Shown here in pieces: positions 1-9,875 of a DNA stretch of 64,000 nucleotides (within the stretch, counting starts at the first letter, position 1; each line of letters opens with the position of its first letter). This DNA comes from Pseudomonas sp. SORT22 (GTDB taxonomy: Bacteria; Pseudomonadota; Gammaproteobacteria; Pseudomonadales; Pseudomonadaceae). Under the pieces are notes generated by a model. That model saw nothing but the letters and a program-made list of their open reading frames with translations. It was not told the DNA's origin and did no database searches. Location: NCBI RefSeq assembly GCF_018417635.1, contig NZ_CP071007.1:1674501-1738500 (forward strand), read 5' to 3'. The translations under genes were made by a program, and so were the position numbers.

Positions 1-1029
1 TTTTCGGCAAAAAGAAAGTACCTGTTCTTTTCTGTCGGCGAGTCCGCGGTTCAAGGCATCAATCCCGAGCTGGTTCAGCGTATTACCTCGGCAGATGTGC
101 TCTTTGTGCACTGGGTTGCGGGCTTTGCCAACAGCTTCGATGTCCTGCAGATCCAGAGAAAAACTGGTTGCAAGGTGTATTACACCTCAATGGACATGGC
201 GCACCTGACCGGTGGCTGCCACTACTACTGGCAGTGCACGGGTTTCCAGGTCGATTGCTCTGATTGTCCGGCGCTCGATCAGCGCCAGAAAAATTATGCG
301 GCTTATCAGTTGCGCGCCAAGTCGGTGAATATTCTGCAGATGAAGGCGACATTATTGTCGGGTAGCCAGCGCATTCATGAGGCCGGAAAGCGCTCTGCCA
401 TTCAATATGCTGACCATCAGCTGTTGTCGCTGCCGCTGGACGCCGACCTGTTCAAGCCAGAACTGGCGCAGCGTGCTCCGGAGCGTTCGGTGCAGTTCCG
501 GATGCTTACCAATGCCAATGATGCTGACGACCCGCGCAAGGGTTTTGAATACCTCTCCCAAGTGCTCGTCTGTCTGGAGCAGCAGTTGCTCGCGGGGGAG
601 GAGATTGGTCTCCTGTGCCTGGCGCCGGATCGCTTCTCTCATCTGGGTCTTGAGCGTGTTAAAGTGATCCAATTCGACTACTGTCAAGGCGATGCCGCGT
701 TGGCGGCGCTTTATCGTAAGGCTGATCTGTTTGTCAGTACGTCAATCGAAGATGCTGGCCCTATGATGTTAGGGGAAGCGCTAATGTGTGGCGTACCCGT
801 AGTGGCATTTGATGTCGGCATCGCCACGGAGCTCGTGGAAGAAGGTCGCAATGGTTTTATCGTCGACCGGCTTGATGTCCGGCAAATGGCAGTACGTATC
901 CTCAGTGTTTACCGGGCGCAAGCGCCTGATCTCGAGCAACCCGGCGTCATTCACGAGCGCGCAGCGCGTGTGTTCAGCCATCTGCACTGGGCTGACAGGG
1001 TTTCTGATTTGATTTCGGCTGAAATATAG
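1..1029 (+). CDS. Glycosyltransferase family 4, WcaC-like (5' end outside window)
   Basis: The reading frame is open from base 1, so the true start lies upstream; the GTG at 97 is internal. Of the 342 visible residues, about 70-92 carry TGGCHYYWQC followed by further cysteines (CSDCP), a pattern I associate with WcaC-type colanic acid glycosyltransferases. Around residues 247-263 a GT4 C-terminal signature (SIEDAGPMMLGEALMCG) forms the nucleotide-sugar site, with the E-x7-E type acid residues. It probably adds one sugar to a lipid-linked repeat unit at the cytoplasmic face of the inner membrane. The gap to gmd is 15 nt, so they are probably co-transcribed. Donor and acceptor cannot be read from sequence; GDP-fucose or GDP-mannose is suggested only by the neighbours. 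Confidence 0.85.
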   Translation, partial: FSAKRKYLFFSVGESAVQGINPELVQRITSADVLFVHWVAGFANSFDVLQIQRKTGCKVYYTSMDMAHLTGGCHYYWQCTGFQVDCSDCPALDQRQKNYAAYQLRAKSVNILQMKATLLSGSQRIHEAGKRSAIQYADHQLLSLPLDADLFKPELAQRAPERSVQFRMLTNANDADDPRKGFEYLSQVLVCLEQQLLAGEEIGLLCLAPDRFSHLGLERVKVIQFDYCQGDAALAALYRKADLFVSTSIEDAGPMMLGEALMCGVPVVAFDVGIATELVEEGRNGFIVDRLDVRQMAVRILSVYRAQAPDLEQPGVIHERAARVFSHLHWADRVSDLISAEI

Positions 1030-1044
1030 AACTGGATAATTGAA

Positions 1045-2166
1045 ATGAAAAAGAAAGCTTTAATTACTGGCGTTACCGGGCAAGACGGTTCTTATCTCGC
1101 CGAATTGCTGCTGGAAAAAGGTTACGAAGTTCACGGAATCAAGCGCCGGGCTTCTTCATTCAATACCCAGCGTGTGGACCATATCTATCAGGATCCACAT
1201 GTTGCCAATCAAAATTTCGTTTTGCACTACGGTGATCTTTCCGACGCTTCCAACTTGACCCGCATCATCAAGGAAGTTCAGCCTGATGAGGTCTACAACC
1301 TGGGCGCCCAGTCTCATGTTGCGGTAAGTTTTGAGTCGCCTGAGTACACCGCGGATGTCGATGCCTTGGGTACCCTGCGGATTCTCGAAGCCATTCGCTT
1401 GCTCGGCCTGGAAAAGAAAACCCGCTTCTATCAGGCGTCGACCTCTGAGCTGTATGGCCTCGTCCAAGAGACGCCGCAGCGTGAAACCACGCCGTTCTAT
1501 CCGCGTTCGCCCTATGCGGTGGCGAAGATGTATGCCTACTGGATCACGGTCAACTACCGTGAAGCCTACGGTATGTATGCCTGTAACGGTATTCTCTTCA
1601 ACCACGAGTCGCCGCGTCGCGGCGAGACTTTCGTGACCCGCAAGATTACCCGTGCCTTGGCCAATATCAGTCAGGGGCTGGAAGATTGCCTGTACCTGGG
1701 CAACATGGACGCGCTGCGTGACTGGGGGCATGCCAAGGACTACGTTCGCATGCAGTGGATGATGCTGCAGCAGGAAGTTGCTGATGATTTCGTCATTGCT
1801 ACGGGTGTGCAGTACTCGGTTCGCCAGTTCGTCGAGTGGTCAGCAGCGGAGTTGGGTGTCTCGTTGCGCTTCGAAGGCACGGGTGTTGATGAGGTTGCGA
1901 TCGTTTCCGCCATCGAAGGTGACAAGGCGCCAGCGCTGAAGGTTGGCGATGTCATTGTGCGTGTCGACCCGCGCTACTTCCGTCCTGCGGAAGTAGAAAC
2001 TTTGCTGGGCGATCCAGCCAAGGCAAAAGAGAAGCTGGGCTGGGTGCCGGAAATTACCGTTCAGGAAATGTGTGCGGAAATGGTCAGCGAAGATCTCAAG
2101 GTGGCCCAGCGCCACGCGCTGCTCAAGTCCCATGGTCATGACGTGCATGTAGCGGTGGAGCGTTAA
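1045..2166 (+). CDS. gmd: GDP-mannose 4,6-dehydratase
   Basis: Converts GDP-D-mannose to GDP-4-keto-6-deoxy-D-mannose, the first step to GDP-L-fucose. The 373-residue protein has the family's usual length. The Rossmann motif TGVTGQDG is at residues 8-15, the catalytic Ser/Thr segment STSELYG near 132-138, and the SDR pair Tyr157/Lys161 lies in YAVAK. The C-terminal DPRYFRP and KEKLGW blocks and the LLKSHG tail are typical of Gmd. It starts at an ATG 15 nt after the upstream glycosyltransferase and stops 2 nt before fcl. The order gmd-fcl-gmm-x-manC parallels the colanic acid operon of enterobacteria. GDP-mannose would come from manC at 4717; no phosphomannomutase is encoded here. Confidence 0.97.
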   Translation: MKKKALITGVTGQDGSYLAELLLEKGYEVHGIKRRASSFNTQRVDHIYQDPHVANQNFVLHYGDLSDASNLTRIIKEVQPDEVYNLGAQSHVAVSFESPEYTADVDALGTLRILEAIRLLGLEKKTRFYQASTSELYGLVQETPQRETTPFYPRSPYAVAKMYAYWITVNYREAYGMYACNGILFNHESPRRGETFVTRKITRALANISQGLEDCLYLGNMDALRDWGHAKDYVRMQWMMLQQEVADDFVIATGVQYSVRQFVEWSAAELGVSLRFEGTGVDEVAIVSAIEGDKAPALKVGDVIVRVDPRYFRPAEVETLLGDPAKAKEKLGWVPEITVQEMCAEMVSEDLKVAQRHALLKSHGHDVHVAVER

Positions 2167-2168
2167 TC

Positions 2169-3134
2169 GTGAGCAAAGAAACGGTTTTCGTTGCCGGTGA
2201 CCGCGGTATGGTCGGCTCGGCATTGATGCGTGCATTGAAGCAGCAGGGCTACACCAACATCGTTACGCGAACCCGGGAAGAGCTCGACCTGCTGGATCAG
2301 CGCCAGGTCAGTGCGTTCTTTGCCGAGCAGCAGATCGATCAGGTTTACCTGGCAGCGGCCAAGGTAGGGGGTATTCATGCCAACAATGAATACCCAGCTC
2401 AGTTCATTTATGAAAACCTGATGATTGAGGCCAACATCATTCAGGGCGCGTACGCCAGCGGCGTAAAAAAGCTGCTGTTTCTCGGGTCTTCGTGTATCTA
2501 TCCAAAGTTCGCTGAGCAACCAATTGAAGAGCGAGCGTTGTTGACTGGCGTACTGGAGCCTACCAACGAGCCTTACGCTATCGCCAAGATTGCCGGTATC
2601 AAGCTGTGTGAAAGTTACAACCGCCAGTATGGGGTGGATTACCGCAGTGTCATGCCGACCAACCTGTACGGTCCTCATGACAACTATCATCCGCAAAACA
2701 GCCATGTGATTCCGGCGCTGATTCGTCGTTTTCATGAGGCCAAGGTGCGGGGTGACCAGGAGGTGGTCATCTGGGGCAGCGGCACACCGATGCGCGAGTT
2801 TCTGCACGTAGATGATATGGCGGCGGCCTGCCTGCATGTCATGAACATGGAGTCGCAGGTGTATCAGCAGCATACCCAGCCGACCTTGTCACACATTAAC
2901 GTGGGGACAGGCGTCGACTGCACTATTCGTGAGCTGGCTGAAACCATTTGTCGAGTGACCGGTTATCAGGGGCGTCTTGGCTTTGATGCCAGCAAGCCTG
3001 ATGGCACGCCAAGAAAGCTGCTGGACGTCTCTCGTTTGAAGAACCTCGGCTGGCAGGCCTCTATCAGTCTCGAAGATGGCCTGGTCGATGCCTATCAGTG
3101 GTTTGTCGATCACGAAAGTTCGGCCAGACGCTAA
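2169..3134 (+). CDS. fcl: GDP-L-fucose synthase (epimerase/reductase)
   Basis: Turns GDP-4-keto-6-deoxymannose into GDP-L-fucose by 3,5-epimerisation and NADPH-dependent 4-reduction. The 321-residue protein has the NADP-binding motif [10 protein letters not shown] near residues 10-19, the SSCIYPK block, and catalytic Tyr136/Lys140 in the segment PYAIAK, the same spacing as in E. coli WcaG. The start codon is GTG, 2 nt after the gmd stop, which suggests translational coupling. Its stop overlaps the ATG of the Nudix gene by one base. With gmd it forms a complete GDP-fucose pathway, so L-fucose or a derivative is expected in the glycan. Confidence 0.96.
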   Translation: MSKETVFVAGDRGMVGSALMRALKQQGYTNIVTRTREELDLLDQRQVSAFFAEQQIDQVYLAAAKVGGIHANNEYPAQFIYENLMIEANIIQGAYASGVKKLLFLGSSCIYPKFAEQPIEERALLTGVLEPTNEPYAIAKIAGIKLCESYNRQYGVDYRSVMPTNLYGPHDNYHPQNSHVIPALIRRFHEAKVRGDQEVVIWGSGTPMREFLHVDDMAAACLHVMNMESQVYQQHTQPTLSHINVGTGVDCTIRELAETICRVTGYQGRLGFDASKPDGTPRKLLDVSRLKNLGWQASISLEDGLVDAYQWFVDHESSARR

Positions 3135-3601
3135 TGGCCGGCTATCTGCAGGCGGATGCATTCCGCACAGTCGTCATGCATACGCCTCTGATAGCGATTG
3201 ACCTGCTCGTGTTGAATGAGCACGGGCAAGTGCTTCTGGGCGAGCGTTTGAATCGTCCCGCCCAGGGATACTGGTTTACCCCCGGGGGGCGGGTGCGCAA
3301 GAACGAGTCACTGGAACAGGCGTTTCGCCGCATCAGTCACTCCGAGCTCGGGGTGCAACTGTTAATGGCGAGCGCGACGTTTCGCGGTGTGTACGAACAC
3401 TTCTACCGCGATAGTTACTTTTCGGCAGATGAGCACGATTCGGGCACTCACTATGTGGTACTCGCCTATACCCTGTTACTGGCAGATTCGGCACTTGAAA
3501 GCCTGCCACGTGAACAGCATGCTGAATATCGCTGGGTCGACGTGCGCACAACTTCGTTGCGCGTGCATCAGCATGTCTTGGACTATTTCGATCAGGGCTG
3601 A
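3134..3601 (+). CDS. gmm: GDP-mannose mannosyl hydrolase (Nudix)
   Basis: A 155-residue Nudix protein of the GDP-mannose hydrolase type, which releases mannose and GDP and may tune the GDP-mannose/GDP-fucose pools. The box begins at Gly51 (GGRVRKNESLEQAF) and continues RRISHSELG. It lacks the canonical REUxEE glutamates, as expected for GDPMH rather than a classical pyrophosphohydrolase. I place the start at the ATG at 3134, which overlaps the fcl stop (TAATG); the frame remains open to 3098, but that would overlap fcl by 37 nt for no gain. The position gmd-fcl-gmm matches the colanic acid locus. Confidence 0.9.
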   Translation: MAGYLQADAFRTVVMHTPLIAIDLLVLNEHGQVLLGERLNRPAQGYWFTPGGRVRKNESLEQAFRRISHSELGVQLLMASATFRGVYEHFYRDSYFSADEHDSGTHYVVLAYTLLLADSALESLPREQHAEYRWVDVRTTSLRVHQHVLDYFDQG

Positions 3602-3670
3602 GGGTTAAGCGAAGCGGGCAGTTGCTCTGTTTCACATGGTCGCTCGGGGTTCTGTCTAGGGTTGCGTCGT

Positions 3671-4720
3671 ATGCTTTTCTACTATCTGCCTTTCATGGTT
3701 TCGGCGCTACTCTCGTTGCTGGGTGGCAAGCGCAAGCTTTGCTACTGGGGCTTGGCCGCCTTGCTGATTGCCATGTGTGCCTTCCAGGCGCCCGGGGTAT
3801 CGGACGATCACGGGAACTACCTTGATTATTATGCAGGTATTGTTTCTGGTGAATTTGGGCCGTTTTTTGTCGAGCCAACTTTTTTCGTTCTGGCGAAGCT
3901 GTCTTCGCTACTGACGGGTTCAGCGATACTGCTGTTTGTTTTTTACGCGGTTTTGGGCGTCGGTAGCAAATTTTATGTGATGGAGCGGGCAACACCGTAT
4001 CGTTGGTTGAGTGTTGCAATTTACCTGTCTTACTTCTTCTTGCTGCAGGACTTCACGCAGATTCGTATCGGTGTGGCCACCGGCTTGGTAATGTGTTCAG
4101 CTTACCTGGTGTTTAATGGGCAGTGGTCGAAAAGTCTGGCGGTCTTGTGTGGGGCCGTGTTATTTCATTATTCGGCCATTCTGTTTCTGCCCTTTATGTT
4201 GCTCCGCGCAGCCGGGGTGCGTACGGTATTTTATATATATTTGTGTTGCTGCGCGCTGTTTGCACTCTACTTGCTGGACATCAGTGTGCTTAAAGGGTTT
4301 TTACAGCTCTTGTCGCTGCTGGAGAACCCTAGGCTCGACTTTTATATTAATAATATTCTTAGTGGTCAGGGTGGTTCGATCAACTTTTTTCGGGCGATAT
4401 TTCATTTTGCGCTGTTATCGCCGTTGGTCTTTATGTTTGCTCGTATACAGCGCCAACAGCCCTTTATTGCTTACTCGGTGATCCTCCATCTAAGTGGCTT
4501 GCTGATCTTGCTGGCGTTGCACGATGCCCAGGTTGTGGCCTACCGGATATCGGATATTTTCAATCATTTCATGGTATTCTCGCTGCTTGCGTACGCCATT
4601 CTGTTTGGTCGCGTTGTCGGCGCTGCAGGGATGCTCGCAGTATCAACATTCCAAATCATCTATGTGTTGCAAGTCCTAGGCTTTGTGCAACCGTATACTT
4701 CGGTCCTGGGTGGCTTATGA
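3671..4720 (+). CDS. EpsG-family membrane protein, probable polysaccharide polymerase
   Basis: A very hydrophobic 349-residue protein with about 9-11 membrane segments. EpsG-like landmarks are an early periplasmic stretch (DDHGNYLDYYAG then EPTF), QIRIGVATG, and HYSAILFLP. Such proteins are Wzy-type polymerases that join lipid-linked repeats on the periplasmic face. I choose the ATG at 3671, with AGGG at 3658-3661 nine bases upstream, over the in-frame TTG at 3662. The gene is noticeably more AT-rich than its neighbours (for example around 4230-4250 and 4340-4360), which fits horizontal transfer and is common for wzy genes. It overlaps manC by four bases (ATGA). A second polymerase-like gene lies at 24801. 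Confidence 0.75.
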   Translation: MLFYYLPFMVSALLSLLGGKRKLCYWGLAALLIAMCAFQAPGVSDDHGNYLDYYAGIVSGEFGPFFVEPTFFVLAKLSSLLTGSAILLFVFYAVLGVGSKFYVMERATPYRWLSVAIYLSYFFLLQDFTQIRIGVATGLVMCSAYLVFNGQWSKSLAVLCGAVLFHYSAILFLPFMLLRAAGVRTVFYIYLCCCALFALYLLDISVLKGFLQLLSLLENPRLDFYINNILSGQGGSINFFRAIFHFALLSPLVFMFARIQRQQPFIAYSVILHLSGLLILLALHDAQVVAYRISDIFNHFMVFSLLAYAILFGRVVGAAGMLAVSTFQIIYVLQVLGFVQPYTSVLGGL

Positions 4721-6120
4721 TTTTACCTATTGTGATGGCTGGCGGCTCCGGGTCGCGTTTGTGGCCAATGTCCCGTGAGCTCAACCCGAAGCAATTCCTG
4801 TCATTGGCAGATGAGCACACCATGCTCCAGGTGACGGTCGAGCGCCTGTCCGGTCTTACCGATCTGAAGCCGCAAATCATCTGCAACGAAGCCCATCGTT
4901 TCGTTGCCGCGGAACAGATGCGCCAGTTGGGTTTCGATGATTGCGAGCTACTTCTCGAGCCTGTGGCGCGCAACACCGCCGCTGCTATTACGCTTGCTGC
5001 CCTGAAGGCCGTACAGGACGGTCAGGATCCGCTCCTGTTGGTACTGGCGGCAGATCATTTGATCAGTGATGCCGAAGTTTTCCAGCAGTGCGTTCGCAGC
5101 GCATTGCCGCTGGCTCAGGCAGGCAAGCTAGTCACCTTCGGCATCCAGCCGCTGTCTCCGGAAACCGGCTACGGCTATATCGAACAGGGGCCGGCCGTGG
5201 GTTCTGGGTATGCGATTGCACGGTTTGTCGAAAAGCCTGACCTGGCCACCGCCCAACGCTATCTGGCCAGCAAGAAGTTCCTGTGGAACAGCGGTATGTT
5301 TCTGTTCAAGGCAAGCCGTCTGCTTGACGAGGTCAAGGCGTTTGCTCCGCAGATCCATGCTTGTTGCGCCGAAGCCCTGGAGCAAAGTTCCCGTGATCTG
5401 CATTTCACCCGCGTCGGTGCCGAGGCCTTTGCACGCTGCCCGAGCGACTCCATCGACTACGCCGTCATGGAAAAGACTGCCGATGCGGTAGTAGTGCCAA
5501 TGAATGCCGGCTGGAACGATATCGGTTCCTGGTCCGCCTTGTGGGATGTTGGCCAGAAGGATGAAAGTGGCAACGTCGTCAGCGGCGATGTCATGGCTGA
5601 TGAAGTGGAGCACAGCTACATCAAGTCGACCAGCCGCCTGGTGGCTGCCGTAGGGGTCCGCGACCTGATCATCGTTGAGACCAAGGATGCTCTGCTGGTA
5701 GCGCACAAGGACAAGGTCCAGGGGGTCAAGAAAATCGTTGAGAACCTCAAGGCCCAGCAGCGCCAGGAGTTTCATTGCAACAGCGAAGTGTATCGCCCGT
5801 GGGGTAGCTACGAGGCCATAGACCAGGGGCATCGCTACCAGGTCAAGCGTATCACTGTAAAGCCGGGCGCCAAGCTGTCGGTGCAGATGCATCATCACCG
5901 TGCCGAGCACTGGATCGTGGTCAGCGGTACGGCGAAGGTCACCAATGGCAAGGAAACCTATCTGGTGACCGAAAACCAGTCGACCTATATTCCTATCGGT
6001 CAGGTGCATGCCCTGGAGAACCCAGGAAAAGTGCCCCTCGAGCTGATCGAGGTGCAATCGGGTTCCTATCTGGGTGAAGACGACATTGTTCGTTTCGAAG
6101 ATATCTACGGGCGGGCGTAA
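4717..6120 (+). CDS. manC: Mannose-1-phosphate guanylyltransferase / mannose-6-phosphate isomerase
   Basis: A bifunctional type II enzyme of 467 residues. The N-terminal nucleotidyltransferase domain (about 1-345) makes GDP-mannose from mannose-1-phosphate and GTP and carries GGSGSRLWPMSR at residues 9-20, followed by NPKQF. The C-terminal cupin domain (about 355-467) isomerises fructose-6-phosphate and mannose-6-phosphate and has the signature VKPGAKLSVQMHHHRAEHW. The ATG overlaps the stop of the upstream polymerase by four bases. It supplies GDP-mannose to gmd and to mannosyltransferases in the locus. It is also called algA, cpsB or wbpW; this copy belongs to the polysaccharide locus rather than an alginate operon. 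Confidence 0.96.
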   Translation: MILPIVMAGGSGSRLWPMSRELNPKQFLSLADEHTMLQVTVERLSGLTDLKPQIICNEAHRFVAAEQMRQLGFDDCELLLEPVARNTAAAITLAALKAVQDGQDPLLLVLAADHLISDAEVFQQCVRSALPLAQAGKLVTFGIQPLSPETGYGYIEQGPAVGSGYAIARFVEKPDLATAQRYLASKKFLWNSGMFLFKASRLLDEVKAFAPQIHACCAEALEQSSRDLHFTRVGAEAFARCPSDSIDYAVMEKTADAVVVPMNAGWNDIGSWSALWDVGQKDESGNVVSGDVMADEVEHSYIKSTSRLVAAVGVRDLIIVETKDALLVAHKDKVQGVKKIVENLKAQQRQEFHCNSEVYRPWGSYEAIDQGHRYQVKRITVKPGAKLSVQMHHHRAEHWIVVSGTAKVTNGKETYLVTENQSTYIPIGQVHALENPGKVPLELIEVQSGSYLGEDDIVRFEDIYGRA

Positions 6121-6134
6121 GCGAGGGGTTGCGG

Positions 6135-7373
6135 TTGAAAGTCTTAGTTGCGAGTTGTGTTTTTCCGCCCGAGCCGGTGGTGAGTGCCAGAACCAGTGCT
6201 GATGTCGCCCAGTACCTGCATGCCCAAGGGCATGAGGTGCTGGTGGCATGTCCGACACCAACCCGCAACGTCGCCGCCGAAGGGCTGGATGAGAAGATCG
6301 CCGGTTTGAACATGCCGTTTCCGGTGTCACGCCTGTTTGCCTTTTCTTCGAAAAAATCCAGCTTCGTCTCACGATTTCTGGAGAACATCTCTTTCGGGTT
6401 GTCAGTATTTTTCTTCATCTTGCGTCAGCGCAAGGTTGAAGTGATCTACGCCAACGTGTGGCCGTTGTTCTCCCTCGGCCTGCTGCTGATGGCGGCCAGG
6501 CTCAAGGGCATCAAGGTGGTCGCCAGTGTCCAGGACCTGTATCCGGAGTCCTTGGCCGTGCAAAAGCGTATCGAGGAAACCGGCGGCATTTATCGCGGCC
6601 TGCTCAAGCTTGATACGCTCATCGCGCGTAACTGCGATCACTTGGTGGTGATTTCCGATGGATTCCATCGTGCTTATACCGAGACGCGAAAAATCGATCC
6701 ATCGAAGGTGACGCTTGTCCGAAACTGGGTTCAAGGCAGTCAGATTCAGGCCTTACCCAAGGAGCAGGCGCGAGGGGAGCTTGAGAAGGTGATGGGCTTG
6801 CGCCTGGCGCCTGAGCAGTTTCTTTTCGTGTATGGCGGCAATATGGGCGTCGCTTCCGGCCTGGATGAGTTCATGGGTTATCTGGATGGCGTCGATCCAC
6901 GGGCAGTGTTCCTGTTTGCAGGTGACGGATCGCTGGTGCCGGAGCTCAAGCGGTTGCTACAGGCCCGCGGTCTGGAGTCCCGTTGCCACTTCCTTTCGCC
7001 TTGGCCGTTCGAACTGACTCCGGCAGTGTTCGGTGCCGCAGATGCTTTGTTGCTGCCAACCGCCGCAGGTCAGGAGTTCGCCTCAGTGCCTTCCAAGCTG
7101 ATCACCTATATGCTGGCTGGCCGGCCCATTCTGTTGCTGGCCGATGAGCGTAGCGAGTCGGCAATCGAGCTGGGCAAATCGGATGCGGGCCATACCATTG
7201 GTGTGCGTACCAATGCGGCAGTGCTGGAGGGGATGAACTATTTGCTCAATGCCTCATCTGAGCGTCTGGCCGCAATGGGAAGCAACGGTCGTGAATACGC
7301 CCAGGAGTTTTACTCGGCTGAGCGAGCAGTGCCCAAACTGAAGGCAATTGTTGAGGATGTCTATGAAGCTTGA
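6135..7373 (+). CDS. Glycosyltransferase family 4, WbuB/PglA-like
   Basis: A GT-B fold glycosyltransferase of about 412 residues. The N-terminal domain opens with KVLVASCVFPPEP, typical of WbuB/WcaI-like enzymes, and has VQDLYPES near residues 136-143. The C-terminal nucleotide-binding domain has VYGGNMG near 233-239 and FASVPSKLITYMLAGRPILL near 315-334. I choose the TTG at 6135 because GAGGGG at 6123-6128 is six bases upstream; the TTG at 6129 abuts that site. It overlaps the next gene (GNAT) by 11 bases. Placed before the aminotransferase, phosphoglycosyl transferase and dehydratase genes, it probably adds the second sugar to the lipid-linked diamino-sugar, as PglA does. This role is inferred from context. 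Confidence 0.85.
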   Translation: MKVLVASCVFPPEPVVSARTSADVAQYLHAQGHEVLVACPTPTRNVAAEGLDEKIAGLNMPFPVSRLFAFSSKKSSFVSRFLENISFGLSVFFFILRQRKVEVIYANVWPLFSLGLLLMAARLKGIKVVASVQDLYPESLAVQKRIEETGGIYRGLLKLDTLIARNCDHLVVISDGFHRAYTETRKIDPSKVTLVRNWVQGSQIQALPKEQARGELEKVMGLRLAPEQFLFVYGGNMGVASGLDEFMGYLDGVDPRAVFLFAGDGSLVPELKRLLQARGLESRCHFLSPWPFELTPAVFGAADALLLPTAAGQEFASVPSKLITYMLAGRPILLLADERSESAIELGKSDAGHTIGVRTNAAVLEGMNYLLNASSERLAAMGSNGREYAQEFYSAERAVPKLKAIVEDVYEA

Positions 7374-7989
7374 ACGGGTTAGGTTGGTTGACAGTGCTCA
7401 GGTCCAGGCATTTGCCGACTTGCATGTTCAGGCGTTTCCAGGCTTTTTTCTCAGTCAGTTGGGGCCGAAGTTTCTGGCCTTGCTCTACACCCATTACCTG
7501 CAGTCCGAACAGTGCGCCTGCATCCTTGCCTCTGATGATTCGGCAGGCCGGGCGCCCAAGGGGTTGGCGGTTGCCATTCGCCAGCCATCGCTGTTCTACA
7601 AGGACCTGTTTGCCAAGCATTGGCTGGCATTTGCCTTGCGCGCCTTGCCGAGCCTGCTGAAGAACCCGTTGTTCGTCGCCAAAAAATTATGGGCGGCGGT
7701 GTTTTATCGAGGCGATCAGGTCGAGAGTCTCGATACCGAGAATGCGGTGCTGCTGAGCACCATTTCGGTGTCGCCGCAGGCGCAGGGGCAGGGTGTGGGC
7801 AGGCAACTGCTGCAAGAAGTAGAGGCGTGGGCTGCCGAATCCGGCGCCGCTTTTGTGTACCTGACAACTGATCGCGATGCCAATGTCGAGGTCAACGGTT
7901 TTTATCAACGCAATGGTTATGTGCTGGAGTCCACGCTGAAGAAAAGTGGCAATCGCATCATGAACCGTTACATCAAACGCTTGCGGTGA
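7363..7989 (+). CDS. GNAT-family N-acetyltransferase of the diamino-sugar module
   Basis: A 208-residue GNAT protein. The acetyl-CoA pyrophosphate loop is visible near residues 136-153 ([18 protein letters not shown]), followed by [13 protein letters not shown] near the C terminus, the usual beta6/beta7 region. The ATG at 7363 has GAGG at 7353-7356 and is preferred to the TTG at 7348. It overlaps the glycosyltransferase and is followed 4 nt later by the DegT aminotransferase. The context suggests that it acylates the 4-amino group made by that enzyme. In Campylobacter that step uses the LbH enzyme PglD, so a GNAT here may be a non-homologous replacement; an LbH protein also exists at 11978. 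Confidence 0.82.
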   Translation: MKLERVRLVDSAQVQAFADLHVQAFPGFFLSQLGPKFLALLYTHYLQSEQCACILASDDSAGRAPKGLAVAIRQPSLFYKDLFAKHWLAFALRALPSLLKNPLFVAKKLWAAVFYRGDQVESLDTENAVLLSTISVSPQAQGQGVGRQLLQEVEAWAAESGAAFVYLTTDRDANVEVNGFYQRNGYVLESTLKKSGNRIMNRYIKRLR

Positions 7990-7993
7990 ACCT

Positions 7994-9157
7994 ATGCAGA
8001 ATACTCCGTTCCTGCCCTTCGCTCTTCCTGAACTGGGTGAAGAGGAAATCAATGAAGTTGTCGACACCCTGCGTTCCGGCTGGGTGACCACCGGGCCAAA
8101 AGCCAAGCAATTCGAAGCGGACTTTTCCAGTTTTCTTGGTGGTGATGTTGAAAGCATTGCCGTGAACTCGGCAACCGCCGGGCTGCACCTGGCGCTGGAA
8201 GCCATTGGTATCGGCCCAGGCGATGAAGTCATTCTGCCGTCCTATACCTTCACGGCAACTGCCGAGGTTGTCCGGTATCTGGGCGGCACGCCGGTTATCG
8301 TGGATGTGCTGGAAGAGACCTTCAATATCGATCCGGCGGCGATCGAGGCGGCGATTACCGACAAGACCCGTGCGATCATGCCTGTGCACTTCGCCGGACT
8401 GAGCTGTGACATGGATGCGATTTTGCAGATTGCCCGTCGCCATGGCCTGAAGGTGGTGGAAGATGCTGCGCATGCACTGCCAACCACCTGGAAAGGCAGC
8501 AAGATCGGTACCCTCGAGTCCGATATCACAGTGTTCAGTTTCTACGCCAACAAAACCATGACCACCGGTGAAGGCGGCATGCTGGTGACCCGCAATGCGG
8601 AACTGGCCAAGCGCTGCCGGATCATGCGCCTGCACGGTATCAGTCGCGATGCCTTCGATCGTTATGTGTCGAAGACGCCGGCCTGGTTCTACGAAATTGT
8701 CGCTCCCGGTTTCAAATACAACATGAGCGACGTCGCCGCCGCCATGGGCATTCACCAGTTGCGTCGTCTTGAAGGCTTCCAACTCAAGCGTCAGGCCATG
8801 GCCGAGCGTTACCTTGAGGCGCTGAGCGATCTGCCATTGGTGTTGCCGCCAGTGGCCGCTGCTGGCGACATGCATGCATGGCATCTGTTCCCGCTGCGTC
8901 TGCGCGCAGAGGCAAATATCAAGCGCGACGACTTCATCATCAAGATGGCCGAACTGGGCATTGGTTGCTCGGTGCATTTCATTCCGCTGCACCTGCAACC
9001 CTACTGGCGTGAAAGCTGTGCCCTGAGTCCCGAGCAGTTCCCGGTAGCCCAGAGCCTGTTCGAGCAGGAGGTTTCGATCCCGCTCTACACCAAGATGACC
9101 GAAGCCGATCAGGAACGTGTGATTGCGGCGGTGCGATCGGTGTTGGCCAATGCTTAA
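7994..9157 (+). CDS. DegT/DnrJ/EryC1 aminotransferase (PglE-like)
   Basis: A PLP-dependent sugar aminotransferase of 387 residues that probably converts the 4-keto-6-deoxy sugar made by the WbpM-type dehydratase into a 4-amino sugar. Features are [14 protein letters not shown] near residues 32-45, the PLP aspartate block [10 protein letters not shown] near 155-164, and the Schiff-base lysine Lys187 in [13 protein letters not shown]. The usual length for the family is 370-400. It follows the GNAT gene by 4 nt, and its stop overlaps the start of the phosphoglycosyl transferase, so the module is one transcription unit. Product identity (UDP-bacillosamine type or a D-fucosamine isomer) cannot be settled by eye. 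Confidence 0.93.
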   Translation: MQNTPFLPFALPELGEEEINEVVDTLRSGWVTTGPKAKQFEADFSSFLGGDVESIAVNSATAGLHLALEAIGIGPGDEVILPSYTFTATAEVVRYLGGTPVIVDVLEETFNIDPAAIEAAITDKTRAIMPVHFAGLSCDMDAILQIARRHGLKVVEDAAHALPTTWKGSKIGTLESDITVFSFYANKTMTTGEGGMLVTRNAELAKRCRIMRLHGISRDAFDRYVSKTPAWFYEIVAPGFKYNMSDVAAAMGIHQLRRLEGFQLKRQAMAERYLEALSDLPLVLPPVAAAGDMHAWHLFPLRLRAEANIKRDDFIIKMAELGIGCSVHFIPLHLQPYWRESCALSPEQFPVAQSLFEQEVSIPLYTKMTEADQERVIAAVRSVLANA

Positions 9158-9743
9158 GCGGCTCTTTGACATTGTCTGTGCTGCGCTGGGTCTCCTGGTG
9201 CTGTCGCCGTTGCTGTTGGCGATTTTTCTGTGGGTCAAGCTGGATTCGCCCGGGCCGGTATTCTTTCGACAGGAGCGTGTCGGACGTTTCGGTAATCTGT
9301 TCAGGATTCATAAGTTCCGGACCATGAAGCTGCACGCGGAAAGTGCCGGGCGCCTGACCATTGGCGAAGATTCGCGTATTACCCGCTCCGGTCGTTTTTT
9401 ACGTCGCACCAAGATCGATGAGCTGCCGCAGCTCATCGACGTGTTGCTGGGGGGCATGAGCCTGGTCGGACCGCGCCCGGAAGTACCAGAATTCATGAAC
9501 TGCTATGAAGAATCGGTGCGCCGCAAAGTGCTCTCGGTGCGCCCAGGGATCACTGATCGGGCATCCATCGAGATGGTTGATGAAAGTTTGATCCTGGGCC
9601 AGTACCCGGATCCTCGGCAGGCCTATATTGATGTAATTCTGCCAATCAAGCAGAAGTACTATCTGGAGTATGTCGAGCAACATGGTGTGGTGACCGATAT
9701 CAAGATCATTTTTGCCACACTTGCAAAGATCGTTTCTCGATGA
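9150..9743 (+). CDS. Small initiating phosphoglycosyl transferase (PglC-like)
   Basis: A monotopic phosphoglycosyl transferase of 197 residues that transfers a sugar-1-phosphate from UDP-sugar to undecaprenyl phosphate. It has one hydrophobic re-entrant segment (residues 4-30), the conserved RxxRxG basic patch, the catalytic Asp-Glu pair in KIDELPQ, and MSLVGPRPE. This minimal form lacks the extra membrane domain of WcaJ. I choose the ATG at 9150, which overlaps the aminotransferase stop at 9155-9157; the frame extends back to 9123 only inside that gene. It probably starts synthesis with the diamino-trideoxy sugar made by the neighbours. The second initiator, WcaJ, is at 27471. Confidence 0.92.
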   Translation: MLKRLFDIVCAALGLLVLSPLLLAIFLWVKLDSPGPVFFRQERVGRFGNLFRIHKFRTMKLHAESAGRLTIGEDSRITRSGRFLRRTKIDELPQLIDVLLGGMSLVGPRPEVPEFMNCYEESVRRKVLSVRPGITDRASIEMVDESLILGQYPDPRQAYIDVILPIKQKYYLEYVEQHGVVTDIKIIFATLAKIVSR

Positions 9744-9875
9744 GGTAGCCGTTACCCTGGTAAATCACAGGGTGGTGATGAATTGTTGCCACCGCTGGAG
9801 CGCCGGGAACGGGGTGTATGAACATGGAATGCTGCAGCAATGGCAGTGTCGGCTCAGGCGTAGTGGAGTTTGAAG